Part shown: in pieces, positions 1-9,101 of the stretch
How the letters are laid out: each line of letters starts with the position of its first letter
Position numbering within the stretch: position 1 is the first letter of the stretch
Origin: Alphaproteobacteria bacterium
GTDB taxonomy: Bacteria; Pseudomonadota; Alphaproteobacteria; Micavibrionales; UBA2020
Length of the DNA stretch: 48,380 nucleotides
NCBI GenBank assembly: GCA_016124645.1
Contig: WGNE01000032.1
Location: 1 to 48,380 of the forward strand
Direction: 5' to 3'
Notes under the pieces: generated by a model
The model's input: only the letters and a program-made list of their open reading frames with translations
Database searches by the model: none
Told to the model about the DNA's origin: nothing
Program-made: the position numbers and the translations under genes

Positions 1-61
1 ATGGCGGACAGGGAGGGATTCGAACCCTCGATAGGCTTACACCTATACTAGTTTTCGAGAC
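1..61 (-). repeat. Left copy of the tRNA-Ser 3' portion (att-like direct repeat)
   Basis: The first 61 bases are identical to bases 14709-14769, which hold the 3' two thirds of an intact tRNA-Ser(CGA) gene: T arm, variable arm, anticodon loop and part of the anticodon stem. Identity stops abruptly after base 61, inside the anticodon stem, and the 5' part of the tRNA is missing, so this copy is not a functional tRNA. A truncated copy plus an intact copy in the same orientation is the usual product of integrase-mediated insertion at a tRNA gene. The repeat may extend left beyond the window, which cannot be seen. The element would be the roughly 14.7 kb between the copies. Confidence 0.85.
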
Positions 62-217
62 GAGCATGGGTTTTCTATCTTTTTGATTTTATGTAGTAAT
101 TTTTCTAGACCAGCCAGAGTGTGTAAGGAAATGTGTAAGTTTGCAAGCATTTTTTACAGCATAGACAGCTTCGTAATCTCGTAATGTCTCTCCACTACTG
201 TAATGAGCAATCTGGCT
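62..217. other. Non-coding left edge of the island
   Basis: This AT-rich stretch lies between the tRNA-Ser fragment and the stop codon of the porin gene. I see no gene and no integrase remnant with recognisable motifs. It contains the doubled GTGTAAG motif listed separately at 121-140. Confidence 0.5.
121..140 (+). repeat. Doubled TGTGTAAG motif near the left island end
   Basis: GTGTAAGGAAATGTGTAAGT contains GTGTAAG twice, twelve bases apart. An 18/20 identical copy in the same orientation lies at 14586-14605, just inside the other island end. Pairs of short repeats set back from both core att sites resemble integrase arm-type sites or the shared ends of an element. The function is inferred. 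Confidence 0.45.
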
Positions 218-1396
218 TTAGAAAAGGATACCCGTTTCAATCATAAATCGAGCTTGGCCGTGATCATTGCCCGAAGAGCCGAAAGCCGCACCGGGTGTGA
301 TATTGTCGGCCCGGGTGTAGGATGCCTCCGCGCGCCCGAAATACCGGCCTTTCTGAAAGGCAGGCGTGACTGTGAGCGACCATGCCTTGCTGTCGTAGCC
401 GTAAAGAAGGTTGGGCGCGCTGGCGCCGCCGTTGCTGCCGATATATTCTGCACGGGCAGAAAGGCTCCATTGGTCATCAAGCGCATATTTTGCGAGCAGG
501 GCGGCGCCGATTGTCGAGGCGTCGTGCGCGATGCCAATCCCTGCATTTTGCGGCACAAAAGTATATTGCAGGTATGGCGTCAACGTGAGTTTTTCATCAC
601 TATAAGTATATATCAGGTCGTAAATCTGCCCGTTGTTCTGCGCGACCGGCGTTGTAAAACTTGAGTAGCCCGTGTGGCCGAGATTCCCCCCGGCGGTGAC
701 GATCAAGGTGTTGCGGGTGTCGACTGTCCATGCCAGCGAGCTTGTCAGCCAATTGAATCGGTTGGAATAGAATCCGTCGTTCCATGAGAGCGAGAAGGAG
801 AGCGGGCCTGTTGCGTAATTTGCCTGTATGCCTCTGTTGACGGCATTCTCCTGATTCCACAAAAGACCGCGGGCGATGTTCATGTTTTCATACGTGAAGG
901 TATATTCAGCGCCCAGAAGCGTCGGTAATTTTCCCGCCTCTATAGAAAAATTGTCCGTCGGCGAAAACTTAAGATATGCCTGCGGCAGGAAATTGAAAGT
1001 TTTTTCGGTTGTTTCTGCCGCCCGCAGATAGTTTGTGCCCAATGACGGCAAGGCGTAATCGCCGAACTGGAGAAAAAACTGCACAGGGCCGCTTGCGTTC
1101 TGGACGAATATTTGCGCGTTGCCGATATCGGCGGTCGTGCGCGGCAGCCCGTCCGACTGATGCGGATTCTGTGTCAGGCCGAGGCCACCGAGCGCACCGC
1201 TGACGTAAACGTATCCCAAGGGGCCTGCCGTGAAGTGATGGGGCGAAGACGTTGCGGCAAGCGGCCCTGCCATGGACGGCATGAGTGCCGGGGGCGCGTT
1301 ATTGCCTTCATCCGCCAGGGAAGGCGAAGAGGCTGCGAGAAATGCGATGGTGCAGATGATGGCGGCATAGTAACCGACAGTGCGTTTGTCTGACAT
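218..1396 (-). CDS. Outer-membrane beta-barrel porin of the OmpL/Bbp2 type, linked to kdp
   Basis: This 392-residue protein begins with a signal peptide (hydrophobic segment about residues 9-28, cleavage near SLA/DEG). It continues as alternating aromatic and polar beta-strands and ends in Ile-Leu-Phe, the terminal phenylalanine expected of an outer-membrane barrel. Segments such as FGDYALPSLGTNY and EAGKLPTLLGAEY resemble the 'putative beta-barrel porin-2, OmpL-like' family. It is transcribed away from the kdp operon, and its upstream region carries a KdpE-box-like sequence pointing towards it. I infer that it lets K+ or small solutes cross the outer membrane when Kdp is induced. Family assignment is from pattern recall only; substrate specificity cannot be read from the sequence. 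Confidence 0.8.
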   Translation of the reverse strand: MSDKRTVGYYAAIICTIAFLAASSPSLADEGNNAPPALMPSMAGPLAATSSPHHFTAGPLGYVYVSGALGGLGLTQNPHQSDGLPRTTADIGNAQIFVQNASGPVQFFLQFGDYALPSLGTNYLRAAETTEKTFNFLPQAYLKFSPTDNFSIEAGKLPTLLGAEYTFTYENMNIARGLLWNQENAVNRGIQANYATGPLSFSLSWNDGFYSNRFNWLTSSLAWTVDTRNTLIVTAGGNLGHTGYSSFTTPVAQNNGQIYDLIYTYSDEKLTLTPYLQYTFVPQNAGIGIAHDASTIGAALLAKYALDDQWSLSARAEYIGSNGGASAPNLLYGYDSKAWSLTVTPAFQKGRYFGRAEASYTRADNITPGAAFGSSGNDHGQARFMIETGILF

Positions 1397-1453
1397 TTTC
1401 CGTCTCTTTCAAAGTTGTCTGATGTACGGACTATGACGCGGGAGCGCGCATCG

Positions 1454-1479
1454 GTCTTGTAAAAAAAATGTCAAAAACG
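1454..1479 (-). promoter_or_regulatory. KdpE-box-like site in front of the porin
   Basis: Read on the minus strand it is CGTTTTT, GACA, eight T, then ACAAGACC. It closely matches the site at 1515-1542 on the other strand and resembles the Escherichia coli kdp promoter KdpE site (T-rich stretch, TTTTTACA, then a GC-rich tail). It lies about 60 bp upstream of the porin start, a suitable activator position. A further TTTACACG half-site lies just upstream (about 1485-1492, minus strand). Confidence 0.6.
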
Positions 1480-1514
1480 AAGGCGTGTAAACACGGCGTA
1501 AAAAACGCATGAAC

Positions 1515-1542
1515 CGTTTTTATATTCTTTTTACAAGACGCG
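1515..1542 (+). promoter_or_regulatory. KdpE-box-like site in front of the kdp operon
   Basis: The sequence is CGTTTTT, ATATTC, TTTTT, ACAAGACGCG. It parallels the E. coli kdpFABC KdpE operator as I remember it: TTTATAC, a run of T, ACA and a C/G-rich end. It sits about 40 bp upstream of the first small ORF of the operon and points towards it. The kdpE gene in the same operon supplies the obvious regulator. Confidence 0.7.
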
Positions 1543-1582
1543 GGCTGTGAAAGGCGCACAATAAAAGAAAGGATGAATTGTG

Positions 1583-1783
1583 ATGTCAAAAGCTGTTCTT
1601 CTGCAGATTCTTACGCTTGCGCTGGTTAACCTTGGCTGCTTTACGCTGGGGCGGATGATTGATGCAAAGAGACAAAAGCAGAGAATCATTATCTTGGCGG
1701 AGGCGCTGTCGTGCTTTGCCGTTGCATTCTGCATTTACTATATCACCATGCCTGCGCATGGGGGCGCTATCTCCGCCGGATAA
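1583..1783 (+). CDS. Small membrane protein at the head of the kdp operon (66 aa)
   Basis: The ATG at 1583 is preceded by AAAGGA at 1568-1573; a GTG one codon earlier is an alternative start. The 66-residue product has two hydrophobic segments (about residues 5-22 and 37-54) separated by a basic stretch, AKRQKQR, so a two-helix hairpin in the inner membrane is likely. I recognise no family. It is the first ORF after the KdpE-like box and is followed by a second tiny ORF and kdpF, so it is probably co-transcribed with kdpFABC. It could be an accessory or stabilising peptide for the Kdp complex, but that is only inferred from position. Confidence 0.55.
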   Translation: MSKAVLLQILTLALVNLGCFTLGRMIDAKRQKQRIIILAEALSCFAVAFCIYYITMPAHGGAISAG

Positions 1784-1815
1784 TTTTTTTGAAACGTGTA
1801 ATGGGTGAAGCTGTG

Positions 1816-1911
1816 ATGGACTGGGTTTACGTGGTGCAGATACTTTTATTCGCGGTAGTCAATATCTTGTTTATCAAGCTTGCGGACAAGCTGAAGGAGG
1901 CTGAATCGTGA
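1816..1911 (+). CDS. Tiny membrane peptide directly upstream of kdpF (31 aa)
   Basis: MDWVYVVQILLFAVVNILFI forms one membrane segment followed by a charged tail, KLADKLKEAES. Another in-frame ATG at 1801 would add five residues. The stop codon overlaps the kdpF start (GTGA, 1908-1911), so translation is coupled. The size is KdpF-like but the YLVYAL-type KdpF signature is absent, so it is not simply a second kdpF. It is too short for most gene callers. Function is unknown; a role in Kdp assembly is an inference from context. Confidence 0.55.
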   Translation: MDWVYVVQILLFAVVNILFIKLADKLKEAES

Positions 1912-2000
1912 CGATCTTTTACGGTGTAATGGGGGTGATCGTTCTCGCCCTGTTTGTCTATCTTGTTGTCGCAATGTTAAAGCCGGAGCTGTTCCCGTGA
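1908..2000 (+). CDS. kdpF: KdpF, small subunit of the K+-transporting ATPase
   Basis: The product has 30 residues from a GTG start that sits 7 bases after a strong AAGGAGG (1894-1900). It is one membrane helix ending in YLVVAMLKPELFP, which matches the KdpF signature (Y-L-V-x-A-L-x-x-P-E-x-F). KdpF is known to stabilise the KdpABC complex in the inner membrane. The start overlaps the upstream micro-ORF stop and the stop overlaps the kdpA ATG (TGATG), so the three genes are tightly coupled. Confidence 0.85.
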   Translation: MTIFYGVMGVIVLALFVYLVVAMLKPELFP

Positions 2001-3763
2001 TGAATATGTCGTTCAATGACGCGCTGCAAATTTTTCTGTATTTCCTGGTGCTTTTCGTCTGCGTCAAGCCCTTGGGGATTTTTATGTCGCGTGTTTACCA
2101 AGGGGAACGGACATTCCTCTCCGGCGCGCTGGGCTGGCTTGAAAAAGGCATCTACAAAATCAGCGGCGTCAATCCTGAAGAGGAGATGACGTGGAAGGCC
2201 TATGCATGGCATGTAACGATTTTCAGCACGGTCTGCTTCGCGGCGCTCTATGCGATTCTGCGTTTGCAAGCGGGCCTGCCGTTCAATCCGGAAAAGATGG
2301 CGGGGCTGAGCCCCGATCTCGCCTTTAACACTGCGGCCAGTTTTACGACCAATACCAACTGGCAGGCATATGGCGGCGAGACGACAATGAGTTACCTGAC
2401 GCAAATGGCGGGCCTGGGTGTGCAGAATTTCATTTCCGCAGCCGTCGGCATGGCCGTGATGGCGTCCTTTATCCGCAGCTTCGTGCGGAAAAATTCTGGC
2501 ACGATCGGAAACTTCTGGGCGGATATGGTGCGGGGACTGGTCTACATTCTCCTGCCGCTTTCTTTCGTCTTGGCGCTTGTGCTCGTCGGTCAAGGCGTCG
2601 TGCAGACGTTCGGTTCATCGGTAGAGGCTCATCTTCTGGATCCGCTGAAAACATCCGCGCATGTCGTCAATACACAGACGATCGCCGTGGGGCCCGCGGC
2701 TTCGCAGGTGTCCATCAAACAATTGGGAACGAACGGTGGCGGCTTTTTCAACGTCAACTCGGCGCATCCGCTGGAAAACCCGACGGCTCTGTCTAACTTC
2801 CTTGAGATGCTGGCCATTTTGCTAATACCGGCAGCCTGCTGCTATGCTTTCGGGCATATGGTGGGCGATACGCGTCAGGGCTGGGCGATTCTGGCCGTAA
2901 TGACGATTATCTGCTTGCCGCTGCTTATATTCTGCTACGGACAGGAACAGGGCGGCAACCCGCGACTGGCGGCGCTGGGGCATATCGAACAGCGGCAGGG
3001 AATTTATCAGTCCGGCGGCAATATGGAGGGCAAGGAAGACAGGTTTGGCGTCGTCAACTCGGCTATCTGGGCGACGACGACAACGGCGGCCTCGAACGGC
3101 TCAGTCAATTCGATGCATGACTCCTACACGTCTTTAGGCGGGCTGGTACCCATGCTGATGATGCAGTTCAGTGAAATAATATACGGCGGCGTGGGCTGCG
3201 GACTATACGGGATGCTGGTTTATGCCCTGATTACCGTCTTCATCGCCGGGCTGATGGTGGGGCGCACACCCGAGTATCTTGGAAAGAAGATTCAGGCTTA
3301 CGAGATCAAGATGTCTTCCGTCGTGTTGCTGGTGCCTTTGTTCTGCACCCTTTTGGGCGCGGCCGTCGCGGTTTTGACGTCTGCCGGGCAGGCAGGGCCA
3401 TTCAATACGGGCGCTCATGGATTTAGCGAGATTCTTTACGGCTTCTCTTCTGCGGGGAACAACAATGGCAGTGCTTTCGCGGGGCTCGGTGCCGATACGC
3501 CTTTTTATAACGAAGTTCTTGGTATATCGATGTTGCTAAGCCGGTTTTGGTGCATGCTGCCCGTTCTTGCGATTGCGGGGTCTTTGTCCGCGAAAAACGC
3601 TGTTCCGCCATCAGCCGGCACATTACCCACACACACGCCCTTGTTTATTTTTCTGCTGACGGGTGTTGTCTTGATGGTTGGCGTCTTGACCTACGTTCCT
3701 GCTTTGGCGCTGGGGCCGCTGGCTGATTATTTTCAAACCCTTCATTCCATTCATCAGGGATAA
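2000..3763 (+). CDS. kdpA: KdpA, K+-binding channel-like subunit of the Kdp ATPase
   Basis: KdpA is the potassium-selective membrane subunit of KdpFABC, related to KtrB/TrkH transporters. All four selectivity-filter regions are visible: TNTNWQ (about residue 117), LGTNGGGFF (about 242), TTTTAASNGSV (about 358) and SSAGNNNGSAF (about 482). The protein has about 587 residues, slightly longer than the 557 of E. coli. The ATG at 2000 is used here because it overlaps the kdpF stop and has GGAG 11 bases upstream; a GTG at 1997 and an ATG at 2006 are alternatives. It is followed three bases later by kdpB. Confidence 0.95.
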   Translation: MNMSFNDALQIFLYFLVLFVCVKPLGIFMSRVYQGERTFLSGALGWLEKGIYKISGVNPEEEMTWKAYAWHVTIFSTVCFAALYAILRLQAGLPFNPEKMAGLSPDLAFNTAASFTTNTNWQAYGGETTMSYLTQMAGLGVQNFISAAVGMAVMASFIRSFVRKNSGTIGNFWADMVRGLVYILLPLSFVLALVLVGQGVVQTFGSSVEAHLLDPLKTSAHVVNTQTIAVGPAASQVSIKQLGTNGGGFFNVNSAHPLENPTALSNFLEMLAILLIPAACCYAFGHMVGDTRQGWAILAVMTIICLPLLIFCYGQEQGGNPRLAALGHIEQRQGIYQSGGNMEGKEDRFGVVNSAIWATTTTAASNGSVNSMHDSYTSLGGLVPMLMMQFSEIIYGGVGCGLYGMLVYALITVFIAGLMVGRTPEYLGKKIQAYEIKMSSVVLLVPLFCTLLGAAVAVLTSAGQAGPFNTGAHGFSEILYGFSSAGNNNGSAFAGLGADTPFYNEVLGISMLLSRFWCMLPVLAIAGSLSAKNAVPPSAGTLPTHTPLFIFLLTGVVLMVGVLTYVPALALGPLADYFQTLHSIHQG

Positions 3764-3766
3764 GCC

Positions 3767-5830
3767 ATGACAAAACAGAAAAAAGAAACCATCATGGGTC
3801 GTCGGGAAGTGATTGCCGCCATCAGGCATTCTTTCCTGCGCCTTTCACCGGGATATCAGATGCGTAATCCGGTTATGTTCGTTGTATATACCGGTGCAAT
3901 CGTTACCACGGTTCTTTGTTTTTACAAAGTCGAGGGCGATAAACAGACTTGGTTTGTCGCAGGTGTTGCTCTTTGGCTGTGGTTCACCTGCCTGTTTGCA
4001 AATTTTGCGGAAGCCATTGCCGAAGGGCGTGGCAAGGCTCAGGCTGCGAGCCTGAGGGCTGCGCGCCGTGATATTCAGGCCAAGCAACTTAAATCCCCCG
4101 AAAAGCGAGATGAATATTTGCATGTGTCTTCCGCAACATTGCGCAAAGGGCATTTTGTTCTTGTGGACTCGGGCGACTTCATTCCTGGCGATGGTCAGGT
4201 TGTTGCAGGCATTGCTTCTGTGGATGAAAGTGCCATTACAGGCGAAAGCGCGCCGGTTATCCGCGAAAGTGGTGGCGACAGGGACGCTGTAACAGGCGGA
4301 ACGCAGATTCTGTCAGACTGGCTGGTCATTAAAATGACGGCTGACCCCGGTGAAAGTTTTCTGGACAAGATGATTGCCCTCGTAGAGGGGGCCAAACGTC
4401 AGAAAACGCCTAATGAAATTGCGCTGGCGATCCTTCTGGCGGGCATGACGATTATTTTTCTGCTGGCTTGCGCGACATTGCTGCCGTATTCACTTTACGC
4501 TGTTCAAAAATCAGGTGCGGGTTCGGTTGTCGGCGTCACAGTTTTGGTGGCATTACTGGTGTGCCTTTCGCCCACAACTATCGGCGGATTACTTTCTGCG
4601 ATCGGTATTGCGGGCATGGATCGGCTAGTGCAGGCTAATGTTGTTGCAAAATCCGGTAGGGCGGTGGAATCAGCGGGAGATGTCAACGTTTTGCTGCTTG
4701 ATAAAACGGGTACCATTACGCACGGCAATCGTCAGGCAGTCGCTTTTCATGCGGCTGAAGGAGGCAGTATACAACACTTGGCGGATGCGGCCGAGCTTTC
4801 ATCGTTGGCGGATGAAACGCCGGAGGGAAAAAGCATCGTTCATCTTGCCCATGAAGAATATGGAGTTACACCAAGGGATATGTCTTCGATTGAGGGAGCA
4901 TTTGTTCCTTTCAGCGCTGAAACTCGCGTATCGGGGATTGAGCTGAAGGATACAAAAATTCTGAAGGGCGCGGTTGATGCAGTCGAAGCACTTGTCACGG
5001 CGGCAGGCGGCAGTCCTTCACCTTCTGCACGGCAAATTGCAGACAGGATTGCGCGGGAGGGAGGCACACCGCTGCTGATCGCAAGAGGAAATCGTATACT
5101 AGGTGTTGTTCAGTTAAAGGATATCGTCAAGCACGGCATAAAAGACCGCCTGGCAGATCTGCGCCGCATGGGAATCAAGAGCGTCATGGTAACGGGAGAT
5201 AACCCTTTGACCGCAGCGGCCATCGCGGCTGAGGCGGGTGTTGACGACTATATCGCGCAGGCAACACCGCAAACCAAGCTCGATTACATCAAAAAAATGC
5301 AGACGGGGGGAGAACTCGTCGCCATGGTTGGAGACGGTACAAATGATGCACCAGCTCTTGCCCAGGCGGATGTAGCCGTGGTGATGAACTCGGGCACACA
5401 GGCTGCCAAGGAGGCGGGGAACATGGTCGATCTTGACTCTGACCCCACTAAATTGATTGAGATCGTGGAAATTGGCAAGCAGCTCCTGATGACCCGTGGA
5501 GCCCTGACAACTTTCAGTATCGCGAATGACGTGGCCAAGTACTTTGCCATTATCCCTGCGGCCTTTGCCAGTACATACCCTGCGCTCCTGACCTTAAATA
5601 TTATGCATCTCGCGACGCCGCAAAGCGCAATTCTGTCGGCGGTGATTTTCAATGCGCTTGTCATCGTTTTTCTGATCCCGCTGGCGCTCAAGGGCGTGAG
5701 CTATAAGCCGGTCGGCGCCAGTCGGCTTTTGCAACGCAATGTTCTTTTTTACGGCATTGGAGGCGTCATTGTCCCTTTTATCGGGATCAAGGCGGTCGAT
5801 TTAATCCTCGTTGCAATGGGAGTGACCTGA
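3767..5830 (+). CDS. kdpB: KdpB, P-type ATPase subunit of the Kdp complex
   Basis: This is the catalytic subunit that hydrolyses ATP to drive K+ uptake. The 687 residues show the TGES actuator motif (SAITGESAP), the membrane motif SPTTIGGLL, the phosphorylation motif DKTGTIT with the aspartate near residue 312, and the hinge motif [15 protein letters not shown]. The length is normal for KdpB (682 in E. coli). The gene sits between kdpA and kdpC with intergenic gaps of three bases and one base, so the subunits are made from one message. All key residues that I can check are present. Confidence 0.97.
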   Translation: MTKQKKETIMGRREVIAAIRHSFLRLSPGYQMRNPVMFVVYTGAIVTTVLCFYKVEGDKQTWFVAGVALWLWFTCLFANFAEAIAEGRGKAQAASLRAARRDIQAKQLKSPEKRDEYLHVSSATLRKGHFVLVDSGDFIPGDGQVVAGIASVDESAITGESAPVIRESGGDRDAVTGGTQILSDWLVIKMTADPGESFLDKMIALVEGAKRQKTPNEIALAILLAGMTIIFLLACATLLPYSLYAVQKSGAGSVVGVTVLVALLVCLSPTTIGGLLSAIGIAGMDRLVQANVVAKSGRAVESAGDVNVLLLDKTGTITHGNRQAVAFHAAEGGSIQHLADAAELSSLADETPEGKSIVHLAHEEYGVTPRDMSSIEGAFVPFSAETRVSGIELKDTKILKGAVDAVEALVTAAGGSPSPSARQIADRIAREGGTPLLIARGNRILGVVQLKDIVKHGIKDRLADLRRMGIKSVMVTGDNPLTAAAIAAEAGVDDYIAQATPQTKLDYIKKMQTGGELVAMVGDGTNDAPALAQADVAVVMNSGTQAAKEAGNMVDLDSDPTKLIEIVEIGKQLLMTRGALTTFSIANDVAKYFAIIPAAFASTYPALLTLNIMHLATPQSAILSAVIFNALVIVFLIPLALKGVSYKPVGASRLLQRNVLFYGIGGVIVPFIGIKAVDLILVAMGVT

Positions 5831-5831
5831 C

Positions 5832-6434
5832 ATGACGATGAGTTCCTTACGTATATCAATATTGATGTGGCTGAGCCTGACTGTGATTTTCGGCGGGCTT
5901 TACCCGGCTCTTGTCACTGGTATTTCCAAGGCTATCTTTCCCGCGCAGGCCACGGGAAGCCTGATCAGGGATGAGGCAGTAAGGGTCGTGGGCTCTCGCC
6001 TCGTCGGCCAGGAATTTTCCGACCCAGATTATTTTTGGGGGCGGCTCTCCGCCACCGTGCCCATGCCTTATAATGCTGCATCTTCTTCTGGCAGCAACTA
6101 CGGCCCCAATAACGATGATTTGATGAAAACGGTGCAGGCACGGGTCAAGGCACTGCACGACGCCGACCCGGGAAACGAAAGCGACGTGCCGGTTGATCTA
6201 GTGACGGCTTCTGCAAGCGGTCTTGATCCTGACATCAGTATTGCGGCGGCGAGATATCAGGCTGCAAGAGTAGCGCGTTTACGAGGATTAACGGAAAAAG
6301 ACATTGACGATTTAATTACAAAGAACACGCAACCACGCGCCTTTGGTGTGCTGGGGGAACCGGTTGTCAATGTATTGATGCTTAATCTGGATATTCACAG
6401 GAAAGCAGCGCATGCCACAGGTGGAAAAAGATAA
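5832..6434 (+). CDS. kdpC: KdpC, accessory subunit of the Kdp ATPase
   Basis: KdpC has one N-terminal membrane helix (about residues 9-30, ending FGGLYPALVTG) and a periplasmic domain that supports ATP-dependent transport. Family landmarks are FSDPDYFWGRLSAT, NYGPNNDDL and the C-terminal LGEPVVNVLMLNLDI. The 200 residues fit the usual size. The gene starts one base after the kdpB stop, and its last 23 bases overlap the start of kdpD, which suggests coupled synthesis of transporter and sensor. Confidence 0.96.
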   Translation: MTMSSLRISILMWLSLTVIFGGLYPALVTGISKAIFPAQATGSLIRDEAVRVVGSRLVGQEFSDPDYFWGRLSATVPMPYNAASSSGSNYGPNNDDLMKTVQARVKALHDADPGNESDVPVDLVTASASGLDPDISIAAARYQAARVARLRGLTEKDIDDLITKNTQPRAFGVLGEPVVNVLMLNLDIHRKAAHATGGKR

Positions 6435-9099
6435 AAGGCCTGATCCGGATATTCTGCTCAGTCAGATTGAAGCGGATGAAAGAAAACAGAAGCGCGGCAA
6501 GCTCAAGATTTTTTTCGGAAGTTCTGCCGGTGTAGGAAAAACCTATGCCATGCTTCAGGAAGCGCACCGGCGTCAACGTGAAGGAGCCGATGTTCTTGTT
6601 GGGATTGTTGAGACGCATGGCCGGCAGGAAACACTGCAATTGCTGGAAGGTCTGCCCATTCTTCCACGCCGTTCTCTTTCGCACCGGAACGTCACGATGA
6701 GCGAATTCGATATTGACGAAGTTCTTAAAATCCGGCCGGATATTCTGCTGCTGGATGAACTGGCTCACAGTAACGCCCCAGGCTCGCGGCATCCCAAGCG
6801 CTGGCAGGACGTGGAGGAATTGATACAGGCGGGGATTGACGTCTATACCACACTGAATGTACAGCATCTTGAAAGCTTGAACGATGTCATTAGCAGTATT
6901 ACTGGCATTTCTGTGCGTGAAACGGTTCCGGATAGGCTTTTTGACGAAGCAGACAATATCGTGCTTGTTGATACGCCGCCGGATGAACTTTTGGCGCGGC
7001 TGCGGGATGGCAAGGTTTATATTGCGCCGGGCGCGAATGAACGCTCGGTGCAGAACTTTTTTCGCAAAACCAACCTACAGTCCCTTCGAGAGCTCGCCTT
7101 GCGCAGGACGGCGGATTACGTTGATATCGACAGCGACGAACAGCGGCGGCGAGAGGGACTCAGAACGCCGAATGCTGTTGGTGAAAAAATCATGGTATGC
7201 GTAGGCTCGGATGCGTTTGCCGCGAAACTTGTCAGAACTGGAAGGCGGCTCGCGACTGGGCTCAAGTCACCATGGCTTGTCACTTATGTCGAAACGCCCG
7301 TGGCCGAAGCGCAAGATTTAAGATCGCGCCAGCATATACAGCACGTCCTACATAACGCTGAAACGAACGGTGCGGAAGTCGTGACGCTGACAGGCACGCG
7401 CGTCGGAGACGAACTGATTAACTATGCCCGCAACAACGGCATTACCAAAATTGTCATCGGAAAATCGGGCAAGCCATATTGGGCATCCATTTTTAAAAAA
7501 AATCTTGCCGAATTCATCGTCACAGAAAGTGGTGATATTGATGTCTATATTGTTACGACCCCGGCCGCGCTGAGCGTCGCTTTCAACCGGCGCAGGGTGA
7601 TGCCCATGTCACGCCATGAAGGAATGAGATACGGATACGCGGCCATCCTTGTCTCTGCGATTACCTTTGGAGCTTACCAGACAGAGTTTTTCTTTACGAA
7701 TATGGATACCATTATGCTCTACCTTATCGGCGTGATGGTGACAGCGGCAGGGCTGGGGCGCGGACCTTCCTTGCTGTATTCTGTTCTTTGCGTCAGTGCG
7801 TTCAATTTTTTCTTCACAGAGCCGCGATTTACTTTCAACGTCTATGACTCATCCTACTGGTTGACATTCACCGTGATGTTTTTAACGAGCGTGACAATTT
7901 CGTCTCTTGCGACAAAATTACGTGACCAATTGATGCTGGCGCGCAGGCGGGAGCATGAAACGCAGATATTCTACAACCTGACGCGCGAGCTGACGGCGAC
8001 ACGTACGCGTGAGGAGATGAGCGAAACGGTTATTCGGCGTATCTCCCAAACGATTGGCGGCGATATCTGCATCTGGTATCCCGGCAAAAAAGGCATGCTT
8101 GAGCTAGTATACGGCAGCGAAACCGGAGATTTTTTCAAGGAAGAAGTGGTTGCCGACTGGTGCTACAAGAATGGCCAACCTGCGGGACTTGGAACGAACA
8201 CAATGCCGAGTGCCTGTCTCTATTATCTACCCGTCACGGGCACAAACATGACGTTGGGCGTGGTTGGCATACGGCCGAAGAACGACATATTCTTGCATGG
8301 GCAGGCACTTATCATGGAAACTTTCGTGAGCCTATTGGGCTCCGCGCTTGAGCGTTCCGAAACAGCGGAAGCGGCTGAACAGGCGGGATTGCTCGCGGAA
8401 AAGGAACGCGTGCGCAATATCTTGCTCAGTTCGGTTTCACATGATTTGCGCAGTCCGCTTGCGGCCATTACCGGCGCCGCCGATACCTTGTTGCAGGAGC
8501 CGCACGACACAAATTCGGAAACGGCGCAACGCCTTTTACGCTCAATCCGTCACGAAGCGGCACGCCTGACGAAGGTCGTGAGCAACCTTCTGGAGATAAC
8601 GCGCATTGAAGGCGGGCGGTTGAAGTTGAATGTTCATCCGTATTTCCCGCCAGAGATTATTGGCAGTGCGGCGGAAAGCTGCCGTGAAACGCTAAAAAAC
8701 CATAAGCTGTTGTTGAAGAGTTTGCAGGACATTCCTTTTGTCAATATGGACGGACTGCTGATAAGTCAGGTCATTCAGAACTTGCTCGAAAACGCCACCA
8801 GCCATACACCGCCCGGCACGGAAATAACGGTTTTTGCTGACATGTATAATAACGGTTTGCGGATTTCTGTGTCGGATAATGGCCCGGGCATTCCGCCCGG
8901 ACAGGAACGAGAAATTTTTAAGAAATTCGCGACGTTTGATCAGGGAGACAGGCCAAAAGGTGCAGGGCTGGGGCTCGCAATCTGTCAGGCTATCGTCTCT
9001 GCGCATATGGGGCGCATTTATGCGGAGACCAATCGTACCGGCGGCGCGCGCTTTGTCATTGAACTGCCGTCAGAGCTGACCATACCGGAGCTATCGTAA
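6412..9099 (+). CDS. kdpD: KdpD, full-length K+/osmotic sensor histidine kinase
   Basis: The protein has 895 residues, the E. coli length. The order is: cytoplasmic KdpD domain with Walker A GSSAGVGKT (residues 36-44), a Usp-like domain (about 255-375), four clustered membrane helices (about 405-500), a GAF-like segment, then the kinase core with SSVSHDLRSPLAA (phospho-accepting His about 676), NLLENA, DNGPGIP and GAGLGLAI. It phosphorylates KdpE, encoded immediately downstream. The start overlaps kdpC. A shorter paralogue at 12006 is closely similar through the membrane and kinase parts, so the two probably arose by duplication. Confidence 0.96.
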   Translation: MPQVEKDKRPDPDILLSQIEADERKQKRGKLKIFFGSSAGVGKTYAMLQEAHRRQREGADVLVGIVETHGRQETLQLLEGLPILPRRSLSHRNVTMSEFDIDEVLKIRPDILLLDELAHSNAPGSRHPKRWQDVEELIQAGIDVYTTLNVQHLESLNDVISSITGISVRETVPDRLFDEADNIVLVDTPPDELLARLRDGKVYIAPGANERSVQNFFRKTNLQSLRELALRRTADYVDIDSDEQRRREGLRTPNAVGEKIMVCVGSDAFAAKLVRTGRRLATGLKSPWLVTYVETPVAEAQDLRSRQHIQHVLHNAETNGAEVVTLTGTRVGDELINYARNNGITKIVIGKSGKPYWASIFKKNLAEFIVTESGDIDVYIVTTPAALSVAFNRRRVMPMSRHEGMRYGYAAILVSAITFGAYQTEFFFTNMDTIMLYLIGVMVTAAGLGRGPSLLYSVLCVSAFNFFFTEPRFTFNVYDSSYWLTFTVMFLTSVTISSLATKLRDQLMLARRREHETQIFYNLTRELTATRTREEMSETVIRRISQTIGGDICIWYPGKKGMLELVYGSETGDFFKEEVVADWCYKNGQPAGLGTNTMPSACLYYLPVTGTNMTLGVVGIRPKNDIFLHGQALIMETFVSLLGSALERSETAEAAEQAGLLAEKERVRNILLSSVSHDLRSPLAAITGAADTLLQEPHDTNSETAQRLLRSIRHEAARLTKVVSNLLEITRIEGGRLKLNVHPYFPPEIIGSAAESCRETLKNHKLLLKSLQDIPFVNMDGLLISQVIQNLLENATSHTPPGTEITVFADMYNNGLRISVSDNGPGIPPGQEREIFKKFATFDQGDRPKGAGLGLAICQAIVSAHMGRIYAETNRTGGARFVIELPSELTIPELS

Positions 9100-9101
9100 C
9101 G

